Positions 1-15,756 of a stretch of DNA of 64,000 bases are shown piece after piece; the stretch's first letter is position 1; each line of letters starts with the position of its first letter. The notes beneath the pieces are model-generated. The model was not told the origin of the DNA. It made no database searches and saw only the letters and a program-made list of their open reading frames with translations. The stretch is taken from the NCBI RefSeq assembly GCF_964204645.1, contig NC_134032.1, positions 1,180,501 to 1,244,500 of the forward strand, in the 5' to 3' direction. This DNA comes from Tubulanus polymorphus (Eukaryota; Nemertea; Palaeonemertea; Tubulaniformes; Tubulanidae). The translations under genes and the position numbers were made by a program.

Positions 1-1164
1 GCTGATTGGTCCATTTAACGGGAAAACCAACAGAAGTCTACTGTCGGTTTGTTACAAGCGCTGTAATTGGTACGACCGGATTCTGGTCGGCTAGTAACGA
101 CTCCAACGACTCGTGAGGTCAAGGGGTGCGGGGAACAGCTTTAGCGTAGTGGGTTCGAATCCCTTGACGGGTGAAGATGAGAGTAGAAACAAATCTCTAA
201 AAGAAACTGACTGTAATACACGCCATCTAGCGTGACCGGTGACGTGTAAAGAGTCCCCATATTCTATCAGTAAATCGATTATACTTATTCACTCACGACT
301 GCTAGTTACTATCGGGCAGCCGAAACCTTGTTTTAGTTCTACGAACGAGAACCAGGTTTTTTGGCGTTTTATAGCCGCAATACCACGTAAATCACTTGCC
401 GCAGACTGCTCCCTTGGTCGCACTACTCTAATTCGAATATTCGCCTAAATTGAATTATTTCTACGTTAACGGCGACGAATACCGGCAGATAAAAAGCGAT
501 TGAGACGGAGAGGAAAGGAATTTGATCGGCACAATCTCAATTTCTCGCTTTTTTTTTCGTCGTCGATTCCGAAAACAGATTTTCGATTTGCTCTCGCGTT
601 ATTGAATTTCAATAAATGTCGCTTTGCGCCGCGTTGACAACCGAGAAGAAACCGACTCGCTTTTTAATCGGTTTTCTTCTTACCGTCGCTCTCTATCATT
701 CTCTTCCTCTGACTACCTCCCTCCTCTCGGTTAACCTCCCTCCTCTCCTCACGCTATTCCCTCGCAAAACCTCTCATTTCTACCTCTCGCATTCACTTCT
801 CAGATCGGCGCGCTGATTTTATCGCGTTAAAACTACGTTTTTCATTTTCGCTTCGCCAGTTTTTCGATTGAATATCACGCGCAGGAACGGTTCACCGATT
901 CGACGCTAAGCGAAATCGACGACAGATTCAGTCTCTGCAGATTTCGATGAAATCCAAACTAACGTCAAAAATACTCGTAAATCGCGTATCGAACTGAAAC
1001 CATCGATGTATAATTTTACACTTCGGCGGATTTCGATAATTTCACGATCCAAAGTTCCATATATCAAAGTATAGCTAAATCTCGACAGGGCTGATGAGTG
1101 CGTGGTGCGCTTAATGTTTATATGTTTATATTTGAAACACATTATTTTCTGCTGTTGTTGATTT
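1..1164. other. Non-coding stretch, probably intron or upstream of the K2P gene
   Basis: No convincing exon is visible; the open frames are short, unlike known families and lack splice context. A tRNA B-box-like motif (GGTTCGAATCCC near 152-163) follows a stretch resembling one near 29400-29480, so a tRNA-derived SINE remnant is likely. If the K2P gene's first exon lies further upstream, this is part of its intron. Confidence 0.5.
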
Positions 1165-1555
1165 GCAACTACAGCCCCTGATAAAAACCACAGTAACTAT
1201 GAACTTTGAATTGTCACCACGTCAACTATCCACTGGTTAACTCTAACCAACTTTTGAGCAACTACAGCCCCTGATAAAAACCACAGTAACTATGAACTTT
1301 GAATTGTCACCACGTCAACTATCCACTGGTTAACTCTAACCAACTTTTGAGCAACTACAGCCCCTGATAGATACTATATTAACAATGGACTTTGAATTGT
1401 CGCTATATCAACTATCCACTGGTTAACTCTAACCAACTTTTGAGCAACTGCAGCCCTTGATAAATACTATAGTAACAATGAAATTTTAATTGTCACCACG
1501 TCAACTATCCACTGGTTAACTCTAACCAACTTTTGAGCAACTACAGCCCCTGATA
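1165..1555. repeat. 93-bp minisatellite, locus 1
   Basis: About four head-to-tail copies of a 93-bp unit that begins GCAACTACAGCCCCTGAT and contains CAACTATCCACTGGTTAACT. The period is read from successive starts at 1165 and 1258. The same unit recurs at 3480-3855 and, inverted, at 43164-43441 inside a TMEM241 intron. Confidence 0.9.
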
Positions 1556-3357
1556 TGGATATGTTTATGTCTCCCTATCAACAAACCCGTCGAAGAAGGC
1601 TGGATCCTGCTTGTCAAATATAAAAACTACAACTCCGTTCGACGGCTGTTCTATGCACCCGGTACTGGGTGTATTTATGCAGTGACGTTACGTTCGCGTC
1701 GCTGTGAACCTCAACAAAGTCAACAATTCTAGCGCGTTTCGGTTTGAATTTCGAAAAATACGATCGATATTTCAACGTCGTCGACATACGTTTATAGAAA
1801 TGTGCGGAAAAATATACCACGTGCGGCGTTTGAATTTAGTTAAAGAAGAGGAAATATAAAGATCGATAAATTTAGCGTCGCCGCCGCGCGTGAAAGAGCC
1901 GGAAATTGATGCGAATATTTTCTGATTCGGCGAAAACCCCGTAAACTCGATACGGAATTGTATTATCTCAATATGCAGACGTACGTTTGAGGAGCGATAG
2001 GTCGCGGCCTCCGCTAACGTTATGTCTGACCGAATAGAGTTTATCTTGCACACTTGAATTCACCAGAACGGGATTTCTTCGTTTAATTAAATAAAATAGT
2101 TTCCAGTGAATGCGCTAGGTCGTTCTTTGATGGTTAAAATCAGGTTATCTTAAAACGAGAAAGTAGTTACAAAATTTACCTTTTCCAGAATTGATGCTAA
2201 ACACTATGATCAATGCGTCGAAAAAAAATACCTGAAAATATGTTAGATATTTGGTGAATGACAATGACGCTGGTCGTTTTTTTGGTTGGTTAAAATCAGG
2301 TTATCTTAAAACGACAAAGCAGTTGATCTTAAAGTAGGGATTGACCCTATCATTTATTTGATTGGTAGATTTCGTTTGATTTGCTTTGATTTGATTGTTG
2401 TCCCTTATATAGACCCACCACACCTGCCGGCAGCGAAACAGGGGGTTTGATTTTGAAATCGGAAATCGAAGTACGGATATAGTTGTGTGATCGGCGGTCG
2501 AATTTACAGAGTCTTGTGTTTAAATCGAAGTACATAATTGGGAAATTTGGTTCCGGTTCAATCATTCAAACTATCTTCCGAACAGCCTGAGGCGGCAAGC
2601 GAGAACAAGAAAGTAGTTACGCAGTTCACCTCTGAATAGGAATTGGCAGAATTGATATGCTAACCACTGAGATGGCTGCGTCGAAAAGAAATATCGAACA
2701 TGTTAGATATTTACATCCTCCCTCTGCAGGGACTCGAACCTGATGGCATCGCTACACTCAGCCACGGCACGAACCCCTGCATCAGTAGACTTGGTGCGCA
2801 GGTACATGCGCAGCTTTCCGAACGAAAACTGGCGGCACCAATCAGATCGCTCGTTGTATAATCGTTGAGGCAAATTTCAAGGAAGAACTATAAATGGGAA
2901 AATCCGGGCTAAAATAAAACGGGATTTCTGATTGGCTAAAAATCACATCATCTGAACTGCGCATGTATCTGCGCACACGGTCGATTATGGCAGGATTTCG
3001 TGCCGTGGCAATCTCGATGCCATCAGGTTCGAATCCCTGCCGGGGGAGGATGGATATTTAGCGTACGGCAAAATACGCACGAGCCAAAAACTGCGCCTGC
3101 GCACTTCGCGTGCGTATTATTCGGCTGATGAAGCGGGGCCCTTGTCGACAGTTATAACTTTCTAATACATTATATGACTCGTGCATGCGCCCGATGATCG
3201 ATTGGACCCTGGCGGCCATGTCATTATCGGTAGATATCACACCATACCGCTGTATTTAATCGTTTAATTCGAATAGTCAATTATATTTTTGCGCGCGTGA
3301 TATCCGTCAACAAGTGCGTGCGTATCCCCTAATCATCTAACAAAAATATACATTTTG
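1556..3357. other. Non-coding stretch with tRNA-derived SINE remnants
   Basis: No gene is recognised. A short direct repeat (GGTTAAAATCAGGTTATCTT) occurs near 2134 and 2287. Two B-box-bearing segments face each other: one on the minus strand around 2705-2790 and one on the plus strand around 2985-3055, with GGTTCGAATCCCTGCC on the latter. They look like tRNA-derived SINE heads inserted in opposite directions. Short open frames on the minus strand have no recognisable domain. Confidence 0.5.
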
Positions 3358-3446
3358 GTCCAGTTCAACAGTTGTGAGTTTAGATTTAACTCTGAGTTCA
3401 CTCATCGAAAATGAACTTAAACTTAGAGTCTAACTCACAACACTGT
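3358..3446. repeat. Degenerate copy of the CCAGTTCCACAG palindromic MITE
   Basis: The left half reads GTCCAGTTCAACAGTTGTGAG and the right half returns CTCACAAC, around the central pair AACTCTGAGTT / ATGAACTT. It is the most diverged of eight copies in the window (others at 9054, 38173, 42261, 53213, 54768, 59316 and 62063). Confidence 0.7.
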
Positions 3447-3479
3447 GTGTTGGGTCAGGTTGGGTCATTACCAATGGAT

Positions 3480-3855
3480 AAATTACATAGTAACAATGAA
3501 CTTTTAATTGTCACTATGTCAACTATCCACTGGTTAACTATAACCAACCTTTGAGCAACTGCAGCCCCTGATAAATGTGATAGTAACAATGAACTTTTAA
3601 TAGTCACCACGTCAACTATCCACTGGTTAACTCTAACCAACTTTTGAGCAACTGCAGCCCCTGATAAATACTATAGTAACAATGGACTTTCAATTGTCAC
3701 TATGTCAACTATCCACTGGTTAACTATAACCAACTTTTGAGCAACTGCAGCCCCCGATAAATACTATAGTAACAATGAACTTTTAATTGTCACTATATCA
3801 ACTATCCACTGCCATTAACTCTAACCAACCTTTGAGCAACTGCAGCCCCTTGATT
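3480..3855. repeat. 93-bp minisatellite, locus 2
   Basis: About four copies of the unit seen at 1165-1555, in the same orientation, with changes such as ACTGCAGCCCC in place of ACTACAGCCCC. The array begins soon after the degenerate palindromic element at 3358-3446. Confidence 0.9.
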
Positions 3856-6114
<2,259 letters not shown>

Positions 6115-9053
6115 CGCATGCGCGCAGTGCTCTACGGTTTTCAGCGGAATGGAATTTTGAAAGAAAAAAATGAAATTTACCTCAATTTTTGCTTCTTATA
6201 AATGAAATAATAATCGTTTTAAGATCGCCGGTGTCGCGGGGTTATCATCGTTTAGATCATCGCCATTTTCATCCTCCGTATTTGTTCATTACTATTTATC
6301 CATTTATTTTTCTATTTTATCTGGTTTTAGAATTTATTGTAAATAGGATTTGTCTATAATAATGATAATAATGGTTACTGAAAAAAAGGGATGTTCAAGG
6401 GTATAAATCGCAGTGGTCGATCGTGTTCGAATCCGCAATTTCTGCCACTCTCAGTCTACGGCCGCGGTGCCTACAACTAATTTCGCTTTCAAGGTCATGT
6501 GTTTTATCTTATATACCATAATACGGTTGATAACGATCTTTTTTTCTAAATTTCTTTTTCGATTGATTATCACGTGATCGTGATCGTGATTATTATCACG
6601 TGATATTTTAACTACGAAAATCCGACCGAGCAGACGGCGTTTAATTCACCGTACTCTGCTAATACGGTGTGTTGACCACGATCGCCGCTAGGTGGCGCTT
6701 GCGTGTGAAATTATCTTCGAAAACGCAAAATAAAAAAAAACGTTCCAGTTAACAAATCGTGTGTGTAAATGTTTGTACGTCGTGTATTATAAGACTAGAG
6801 GTGATTATCGATTGAACATGATGTAAAAAGTAAACAATCTATCTGTATATAGAGGTGACCCTGATTCTGGTCAAAATGGCTTCCGATTGATATACATATA
6901 TATATATATATATATTAACATACATCCATGTATAGATATAATTAGGACTTCGTGTTTTTTTTTTAAATTCGCTTCGATGTTTTGCCGGCAGAGGATGCGT
7001 CGATCTAAGACGTGTGTGGGGTGGACCAAAAACCGGTTTTGCTAACAAGGTCCTATATAGCACGGTCAGGACTTGAGAGTCCAAAACCGGTCTTTAATAA
7101 AAGTGGTCTTCGGTTATTAGATTTTGGTATATTACCAAAATGAACTCGTCCTGGCCTTAAACGTCAGCCTTTTGGTGGCTGCGCATTACTGGTCCCTGGG
7201 TCCTTTTGCCCAAAAGTTGTTTACAGGTTACGATATAATGATAATAATAGTAATATTGATAATGATAATTTTATTTCTTTTATACCGCGCTCCGTAAAGA
7301 GTTCAGTGCGGTACACACACATATGTAGGGCTATGAAATTTACGAATTGAAATTGAAAACGATTAATTGGAATGTTGCGCCAAGAGAAATGTTTTTAAAA
7401 CTCTGTTTAGAAGATTAGAATAAATTAGTGCAGGATCTGATTCTTAAAGATAAAGCATAACCGCAGATATCACTCTGTTATTGTTACCATATTTAGTGGT
7501 CTGTACGCAGTGAAATACATGTTCCAAATCACTCACAGCACATATCAAAACATGATTAAACTACAGGACTACAAAAATGCCTTGATAAAAAGATTGATTT
7601 CCAGCAACTTCTTGAAACAGTTGTTGAAACTATCAATATCGTGTAAATATTAAACAACTTTCACAATAAAAACGTCCACCATTTTGCACGGGGCACTTTT
7701 AAAAGATTTATTATATATGACTAGATGGGCGTAACGGACGCATACGTGGACCCGCATTGTCACCGCGGGCTATTATTCGATGATAAACTTGAAACGAATT
7801 TTTGAGCAACCGGTCTCCGGGCGGGTATCAACTTTATGCACTCGTTTCTTAGTTAACTAGGTTCGCTAATTAAATACTATTTTCATAACAAAACACTTTA
7901 TCACACTTAAAAGAGTCTTATAATCTATTATTGGAGGTGTTTTGACCTTATGAAAGCTCAAAATTGCTCAAAAAGTAATTCTTTTCTCGGAATAATCTCT
8001 GGATGAAGTTGTTGTTTAAAGGTCAGGTCGATGATTACGACACGTTTCGTTGTCGATGGCCCGATAGTTAACTCCACACACCGTCTCCGCGGCGCTTTGC
8101 TCCGAAGCCGAAACCGCATCCGAATATTTTTCAATTAAGGCATATTGTTATCGTTCGATTTTTGTGAACGTGTTTCCGATTTGCAGATGTATATGTTAAG
8201 TTAGCGACCTTGTCCTAACAGTCTTTCTATCGATGCGTTAGTAGCGAAATTGATGAAAGTGAAATGATATCGTCCGATTCTATTTTTAAGATATCCTGAG
8301 AAGAATAATTAATTGATTCCCCATTAGTACACACACCACCCCCTCCCACATGCCAGACGGCTACTAAATTTCAACAGGATAAGCAATCGTTGTTTTACTA
8401 TCAATGCGCGACTTGGTCCACGCAGCTTCTGCTGCGCGTGTCGTAAGTACAGATCCACCAGGTGGCGATAGAGTACGGTAGTGCGTCGAAGCTTAATTTT
8501 GTCCCAGATTCGTTAAAAATTTTATCCCAATTTAGAAAATTAATGAACTACACGTTCAGTCTCCGAATCTGTATAAGATCAAACGGGATTCAAAAATAAC
8601 TTTAAATTTTGATTTAGTAGAAATTCTAGTACGGACGACCGAGTAACCCGCAAGTGAACAAGGTGGATCCAGTATTACAACAGAGTGTGCGTAATTAATT
8701 ATCTTTGGATGGACACAAATTATATCACATATGACGACTTTGTTTGTTTATTTTTTGGAAATCTTTCAAAACCAAAACGAATGGAAAAGTTGGGCCTACT
8801 CGCGGCATTTTTCCGGTTAGGGCCATCGCGTTCACTGTTAGTTTGTCGCTCGTCCGTATAGACAGTGTCGTCAACCCGGGACACATCAGCAGCTAGTTCA
8901 TTATTCCTATCGTAATCGAGAGCTCGGTAGGACCTTGTGGACTCTAAAACGTGTTTTTCGTTTCGTCAAGTCGCTTCGTTTTAGAGCCCATGGTTCAATA
9001 AATTCAACCCTGGAGTTGACGCACTATTGTTAACTGTGACAGGGTCCCTAGAG
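6115..9053. other. K2P 3' UTR and downstream intergenic DNA
   Basis: No further coding exon is recognised. A candidate AATAAA poly(A) signal is at about 6728. A palindrome around TCACGTGAT (6568-6604), a TA dinucleotide run (6891-6916) and ATAATGATAATA-like simple sequence (7230-7275) are present. Open frames here are short and lack domain features. Confidence 0.5.
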
Positions 9054-9156
9054 TCCGGTTCCGCAGTTCTAAGATTTGACTCTGGGTTAAAACATTGAAA
9101 ATGAACTAACTTTAACTCTGAGTTAACTCTTAACTCGCATCTGTGGAACTGGGTCC
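9054..9156. repeat. CCAGTTCCACAG palindromic MITE
   Basis: About 103 bp. The left arm (GTCCGGTTCCGCAGTTCTAAG) is complementary to the right arm, which ends CTGTGGAACTGGGTCC. Central pairs are TTTGACTCTGGGTTAAA and TTTAACTCTGAGTTAA. It is non-coding and abuts a second kind of hairpin at 9158. Confidence 0.8.
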
Positions 9157-9157
9157 T

Positions 9158-9296
9158 GGGGCCGGTTGCACAGGTTTGCCTTAGACTTAAGACCAGTCTG
9201 AGACCAACTTAGTTCTATAGCCAATCTAACGACTTTAGACCAGTCTCAAGATTAAAGACTAATTTTGGACTCACGACTGTGCAACTGGGTCCTGGT
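9158..9296. repeat. GGTTGCACAG hairpin element, copy 1
   Basis: The terminal inverted repeats are CCGGTTGCACAG and CTGTGCAACTGGG. The internal arms pair AGACCAGTCT-type segments around TTAGTTCTATAGCCAATCT. A related copy lies at 28963-29132 with a duplicated core. The element is non-coding and MITE-like. Confidence 0.75.
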
Positions 9297-10517
9297 TGTT
9301 TTCTGTAAACTGTGGTTTAGTAGTGACCGGTACGCTTGAATCCAACTCTAAACTACGGCTGCGACTAGGATACTCTATATCCTTCCGTGAACTGTAACGT
9401 GATAGCGACAGGGGTGCTACAGTCCTACTTCGAGGTAATATATTTTGGGGTGCTATAGTCGTTTTTTCGTCTTGTCCAGTTCAAGTCCGAACTTAATTCT
9501 CCGAGCAGAGTTTAATCTCGAGATTAGTTGGAACATAATAGTAATGATAATATTTGTAAATGTTTTATTCCGTTGTTCAAGAAAGTTCCATTAGCTAACG
9601 GTGGAAATAATGGTTCTACGCCTAAATTCCGAGGGGAGAGAAGTGTCAATGCAGAGTAATGATATCGTTATTCCTTCCTTCGACTTGTGATTGCGTGGCA
9701 TCGCTATATACCCTGTCACATACGAGGTCGATATGTCCCGAACTAGAAGTAGCGTCTCTAAACTCAGTAACAGGCGTAACGACGATTGTATCTACAACAC
9801 GCGTGTGTGCTAGCGTTAAAAAACGCTGGAAAACGGTATTGTATGTATATAATACTAACTAGCATCGATTGCGTCATAATACCCTAAAGATGGGGATGAC
9901 GTTTTCGTATATTGGTACTGGCGCGAATGTTACGCCCTACCTTGGAGTAACCATTTGTCAAATGATTACTCCAAGGCCCCAAAAAAGGTCGACGTGACAT
10001 GATATATATATATGTAAAGTGTTCAGACGGTTGTGACGTCACTTCAATTGCCACAGGGGACTGAGGCGTTAATGATGACGCGATAAGTGATGTAAACATG
10101 CTACGTGGGACTTTCAGCAGAACGGATATGACGTCACTCTCCTCGGATTGTAGAATGATATTTTTATTCTCTTGTCAATAGTAATCCGTGTGCGTGTATA
10201 TACGCGTGTGCGCTCGTGTGCGCTCCCTCCTTCTCTTCCTCTCTTTTCTCTATCATGTTTGTAAATTTTCATCATTAAGAATACTTCGAACTCTATATTC
10301 CGACACAGGGTTAGTTCTGCGGCGCGCCACGCGGATCATCAGTATACGCGGCCAAATCTACCAGTTTCAGAACCAAAATACGATTGCGAATACATTCCCA
10401 CAGCGATCCCCAGCAGGAGACGGGAACATATGCATTAAGGATTTAAATATTTCAAAATCATGATTCGTTTCAAATTCGATTAGTATTGATCATTATTTTC
10501 AAACGAATATAAAATTT
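9297..10517. other. Non-coding stretch
   Basis: No gene is recognised. A clean short hairpin occurs at 9939-9976 (CCTTGGAGTAACCATTTG and its complement CAAATGATTACTCCAAGG). The small open frames have no domain, codon or splice support. Confidence 0.5.
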
Positions 10518-10676
10518 ACAATCGGAAGTTCAGATAGTACCCGGAAGTTCAGATAGTACCCGGAAGTTCAGATAGCACCCGAAAATTTAGATTGTACCCG
10601 GAAGTTTAGGTAGAAGCCGGAAGTTCAGATAGTACCCGGAAGTTCATTTAGTACCCGGAAGTTTAGATAGTACCCG
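10518..10676. repeat. 20-bp minisatellite (CGGAAGTTCAGATAGTACCC)
   Basis: About eight tandem copies of a 20-bp unit with point variation, for example GTTTAGATAG and GTTCATTTAG in place of GTTCAGATAG. It lies just outside the repeat complex that starts near 10829. Confidence 0.9.
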
Positions 10677-13469
10677 TGTTTGATTTTCGCCGCGCACGCA
10701 GAACAATCCGTGGCCTCGGTTTCGGTAGGTTTTTTTATACGAAATTAAAAAATAAATAATTTTAAACTATCAAAAAGACGATGAGTTGACTTTTCTCTTT
10801 TCTATCGAAAAGACTGTGTTTCTTGTGAATATGATACTATGAATATGTTCTGAATTTTGGATGATATTTCCTTATTTCTTTAGGTAACGATATTCTTTTT
10901 TTAGCTAAAATTCCCACTTACTTATCAATTAATTAATGAATTTGAATGGTCATTTATCATCTGAATTGACAAACTTTCCATATTTTTCCTGCGATATTAT
11001 TTTAATTGCGTGCAAATAAGCGGAGAACATACAAACACCTGTCGCTCTTTGCCAGACGATACTAGAAATATCCCGATTCAAATTACTCTTTTAATGCTTA
11101 TTCTCTTATATGAAAATTGTTTGGTTCAATAGTGTCTGAGCAGATTTCAGAGTTTGAGAATTTTCCGCGGCATCCGGCCCGCAAATCGGTAATTAGTTCG
11201 TCCACTACGGCCGTTCGAAGACTCTGGCAAGCGAGTATTATGTAGTTGGTTTCATTAGGGAGAGTTTTATTGTATCCCGGACGAAGAATGGTCGACCTTA
11301 ATAGGATGTTTAAGCGTTCATGTGCTGCAACGTTGATGGTAACTTTGGATTAATGCACAATTTTGGAAAATAAAATTTAATTTGCTTGAAATTCTTTCTG
11401 TGGCATGTGAGTCTACCGCTTTACGGATGGTAAAACATTCCGCTGACAAATGAGTTCTATCAAAAATAGCTTGAAAATCATTATAAGAATAAGATCCTCT
11501 TAAATAGACCTTAGACGAAGATATAATTATTCATATACAACGAAATCGTGCTAAAGAATGAACGAAATTCGGCAAAAAATGTCTGCATTACTCGCATGCC
11601 ACAGTAAGATGACTAGGCTGGGTTTGATGTCAACCGTATAGTGCTGCCGCTATGAATAACGATGGCGGGATTTCTGTGAACTAAAATACTGGCGCATATT
11701 TACTGCCGGAATATAAAGTACATTATTACGTAGAATACGGACCAGTTTGTCGTCTAATTCTGATTAAATATGATATTATGAATACGTCCTTAATTTTTGA
11801 TGATATTTCCTTTTTTTTCAGGAAACGATATTCAATTTTTTCTTTAGCTAAAATTCACTTACTTATCAATTAATTAGTATTATATACAGAGTGAATTATT
11901 CATTTACATTTTTGAATGATCATTTATCATCTGAATTGACAAACTTTCCATATTTTTCCTGCGATATTATTTAAATTGCGCGCAAATAATTGGTACATAA
12001 AAACACCTGTCGCTCTCTGCCAGACGATACTAGAAATATCCCGATTCAAATTTACTCTTTTAATGCTTATTCTCTTATAGATATTGCATGGTTCAAACGT
12101 TTCAGAAAAGTTTTAAGAGTTTGAGAACTTTCCTCGGAATCCGGCCCGCAAATCGGTAATTAGTTCGTCTACTACGGCCGTTCGAAGACTCTGGCAAGCG
12201 AGTATTATGTTAGTTCACGTTTTACCCGCTATCGTTATACATAGGGGCAGCACTAGACGGTCGGCTCGGAAATCGCGCACTCAATTCAATCGCTAATTCT
12301 TTATTTACAATGAAACTATTCTCTCGATAAGAATTCATGAGATTTCTTGTCCTCAAAAACACGGGAACCTCAGTGTTTTTAACCTTGCTGTGGCCGTGGC
12401 CACCGACCTTCACTACGTCCTACAACCACCTACTGACACTATAATAGGCCCGTAAGCAGGTAAGTAAAATAATTCATGAGATTTCATGTCTTCCAGGGAC
12501 ACAAGGGGGGACCTCACGCAGTGAACTCGCAGACACAGGGGGCCTCACTCAGTGACCTCACATACACAGGGACCTCACTCGATATCAATAACCACTTTCA
12601 CTAGGCCATGCTAGCAGGTTACCATCAGCTGGCTTGACCAGTTTCACGATCTTACTCCCAGTCCCACAGCAACTCGTATCAGCGGAGTTCACCCGGTCCT
12701 GAGAATGGCCGGTTCGCGGAGCTCCGTATACTGCCTATACCAAAGAGCTCGCGTGAACCACCCACCCAGTCACGTAGTCGTTATTTTACGTCGAAATTGC
12801 CGACTGGGGCTCAGTCGGCACTTTAACCACTCGGTACTCGGCAACTACTCATCCGATTTCAATAAATAAACTACCTACACTGACCTGATGTTGTTATCTT
12901 TTCATTGTTAACACTCCAAAGAATATATTTGAAGTTCAAGTGGCTGGAAATTGCCTCTATAAATATTTTAGTACCGCTTTTGTTTTACTAAAAAACGGTT
13001 CCTCGCGAGACTCACCCGCATGAAAAAATCAATATCTTAGCAACACAACAATAGATACCGCTTTGCGCGACTCGTGGATATTTGACAAGTCATGAAAAAT
13101 CGTTTCATACACAAAATACGATGACAAAATGACTAAATAAACACAACAGTAAGAACAAGAAAGATCAGAGGTTTGCAATGATGGTTTATTTTTTGAAATC
13201 GGATGAATGAGAGCTGAGTAGTGATGATATAATTAGAGTTGAATTAAAAAGAATTTAAAATCACCGCGTATATGGCTTCCGCGACTTAGTGTCAGGGGTC
13301 GCGTTAGCGGTATACCACTGACACTAAGGTTCTCAGTGAACAGCGGAGGTTCGTGAAAATAATAATCTGTTAATCCAGCAAACAAGTGCTGAAGACTGCT
13401 GATTACTTTTGCTTAAGCCTTTACCATGTCTTAGAGTAATCGTAGGTTTTGCTTCCCTTATCAACCAGT

Positions 13470-14090
13470 CCCTCAACCTCTCACCCCATCCTCCCTCAAC
13501 CTCTCACCCCATCCTCCCCAACCTCTCACCCCATCCTCCCTCAACCTCTCACCCCATCCTCCCCCAACCTCTCACCCCATCCTCCCCCAACCTCTCACCC
13601 CATCCTCCCCCAACCTCTCACCCCATCCTCCCTCAACCTCTCACCCCATCCTCCCTCAACCTCTCACCCCATCCTCCCTCAACCTCTCACCCCATCCTCC
13701 CTCAACCTCTCACCCCATCCTCCCTCAACCTCTCACCCCATCCTCCCCCAACCTCTCACCCCATCCTCCCCCAACCTCTCACCCCATCCTCCCTCAACCT
13801 CTCGCCCCATCCTCTCACCCCATCCTCCCCCAACTTCTCACCCCATCCCCCAACCTCTCACCCCATCCTCCCGCAACCTCTCACCCCATCCTCCCCCAAC
13901 CTCTCACCCCATTCTCCCTCAACCTCTCGCCCCATCCTCTCACCCCATCCTCCCCCAACCTCTCACCCCATCCTCCCCCAACCTCTCACCCCATCCTCCC
14001 TCAACCTCTCGCCCCATCCTCTCACCCCATCCTCCCCCAATTTCTCACCCCATCCCCCCAACCTCTCACCCCATCCTCCCGCAACCTCTC
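13470..14090. repeat. 21-bp minisatellite (CAACCTCTCACCCCATCCTCC)
   Basis: About 29 tandem copies of a C-rich 21-bp unit inside element copy L. Because 21 is divisible by 3 and the unit has no stop codon in the forward frames, it produces overlapping heptapeptide-repeat open frames (SPHPP-type) that are artefacts. The same array is at 23699-24470 in inverted orientation in copy R. Confidence 0.95.
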
Positions 14091-14221
14091 AGTCAGTTTC
14101 CTTGTTAATGTGATTTCAATTTTATATTTCAGGATCGTGGGTAAACTTCATCATGAATACTGGATGTGGACTTCAACTGAAATTCATCAGTTTAACTTCT
14201 TCAGTCAACCTCTGGACTTAC

Positions 14222-14375
14222 CGGACTACTAGTGAACTAACCGGACTACACGTGAACTTACCGGACAACATGTGAACTAACCGGACTACTAGTGAACTAA
14301 CCGGACTACTAGTGAACTAACCGGACTACTAGTGAACTAACCGGACTATACGTGAACTAACTGGACTATAAGTGG
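14222..14375. repeat. 20-bp minisatellite (ACCGGACTACTAGTGAACTA)
   Basis: About seven to eight copies of a 20-bp unit. The inverted counterpart at 23160-23565 in element copy R has about 20 copies, so this array differs in length between the two element copies. Confidence 0.9.
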
Positions 14376-15484
14376 ATTGATACTCCTGAAAAACAGTCAG
14401 TGGTGGACACCTGGAGATGTGGAACTCTGTATGTGGAATTGTGGAATTCAGCGAACTATTATTACTGCTAGTGTGAGTAGAATTTCAGTCTCAAGTCTCA
14501 GAAACAATTATGAGAGAACAGTTTATCTGTAAACATAGTGTTTACTGCATTTCATAAGAATTGTCAGTGGAGTTATTTGTAGCCGCTTGTAATAGAATTA
14601 TGATTCGTGGTTTTAGTAACAGCATCAAATTTTACCTAAAAATGAATTGAATTCTTGGCTCAATAGATGAAAAATTGTATTTTTGGACCAAATTTTATCA
14701 AAATTTGTGACGAAAATTAGGGTCAAAACACAAAATCGTGAATATCTAATTTTAGGGGCCTCAGATCCAAAAACTAACTTCATATTCGTGATCAGCACCC
14801 CAAAAACCATGGCTGTACCAAATTTTATTAAAATTGGGCCAAAAAAAAATTTTGACTTTGTACCCCATTTTTGGGGTGCATATTTTGGGCATTAAAACCC
14901 TTATTTGCCAATGAAGATGAATTCCGATTCAAAATCTGGTTGCATATCCGGAATCTACACCTCGGAATACATCTTCCCACCAAGTTTCGAAGGAATCAGA
15001 GAAAAAAAATTTTTCGCCGAAAAAAAACTCCTGGACCTTAGATTTTTGCCGTTTTTGGCCAAAAAATCGAATCTCATCGATTTTCTTTAAATTTTAGTCC
15101 ATACTATTTTCAGGGGTGCTGATTCCAAATCTGCAATCAGATTTCGAATATCTTGAAAATTCTGGGGTCCAAGGCCTTTTGAAAATTTAGGGGTCCCCCC
15201 AAAAATTCGAATTTCTCATTTTTGGGACCTCGGATCCGAAAAATTCTTTCAGATTTGTGATCAGCACCGCAGAATACATGTCTGTACTAAATTTCATCGA
15301 AATCGGAGACAAAAAATATTTGACCCCTGACCCTCATTTTGGGGTTACCTTAGATTGCCATTTTTCTGATACACCGGTAACTAGACTTAACTCTAACTCT
15401 GTATGTTTGATTGATGGCCTTAAATCTATTAAGTTTCATGTATATTTTTAGGATGTTTGTCATCAATATGGTGGAACTATTGAC

Positions 15485-15756
15485 GTTTGTGTTTGATGAT
15501 CAGGACTACATCAGATGAACTGGATAAATACGTGTGGCCAGCGTTAGAACTCACCGGGAGGATAAACAAACAAACGAACACATATTGGGAGAACTTGACT
15601 TCAGTTATAGTGAACTTTATGTCCACGAGGACGAAATAATAACATTGCTGCTGATGGGATAAATATCTGTTTGAACTAAAAACTGTAAAACTGCTGACAG
15701 CATCCTAGATAGAAAACAAGAGGAACATAGAAGTGCAGGTGATATGCCGTCTTATC
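15485..15756. other. Non-coding stretch after the truncation point of copy L
   Basis: The homology to copy R stops at ATTGAC (15484; counterpart 22258). No gene or known repeat is recognised in this segment. Confidence 0.4.

Larger units (their letters stand above)
10829..15484 (+). mobile_element. Tandem, truncated copies of a ~5.5-kb non-coding composite element (copy L)
   Basis: The order is A1 (10829-11245), a 'mid' segment (11246-11687), A2 (about 11738-12208) and body B (12209-15484). A1 and A2 are about 85-90 % alike direct repeats. Segments mid and B carry matching 45-bp inverted motifs facing A2: one ends near GTGAACTAA at 11687, the other begins TTAGTTCAC at about 12208. Compared with the fuller copy R (20012-25532, opposite orientation), A1-mid is a unit that has lost its body, followed by a second unit truncated at 15484. 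B holds a 21-bp minisatellite (13470-14090), a 20-bp minisatellite (14222-14370) and AT-rich internally repetitive DNA (14625-15350). No transposase, integrase or reverse transcriptase is visible, so it is non-autonomous or of unknown class. Confidence 0.75.

Noticed and set aside
1165-1555. CRISPR-like array
   Set aside because: The 93-bp units are contiguous with no unique spacers, the genome is animal, and the other arrays here are also plain tandem repeats.
12222-12413. 63-codon open frame conserved in both element copies (also 24858-25052)
   Set aside because: It opens at GTG, overlaps the 45-bp inverted repeat and differs by non-synonymous changes and a codon indel. Conservation is expected from the duplication alone.
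13409-14113. 234- and 219-codon open frames with SPHPP/LTPSS heptad repeats
   Set aside because: They are translations of a 21-bp stop-free minisatellite. All forward frames stay open and the same occurs on the opposite strand in the inverted copy (23676-24530). No splice, start or domain support.
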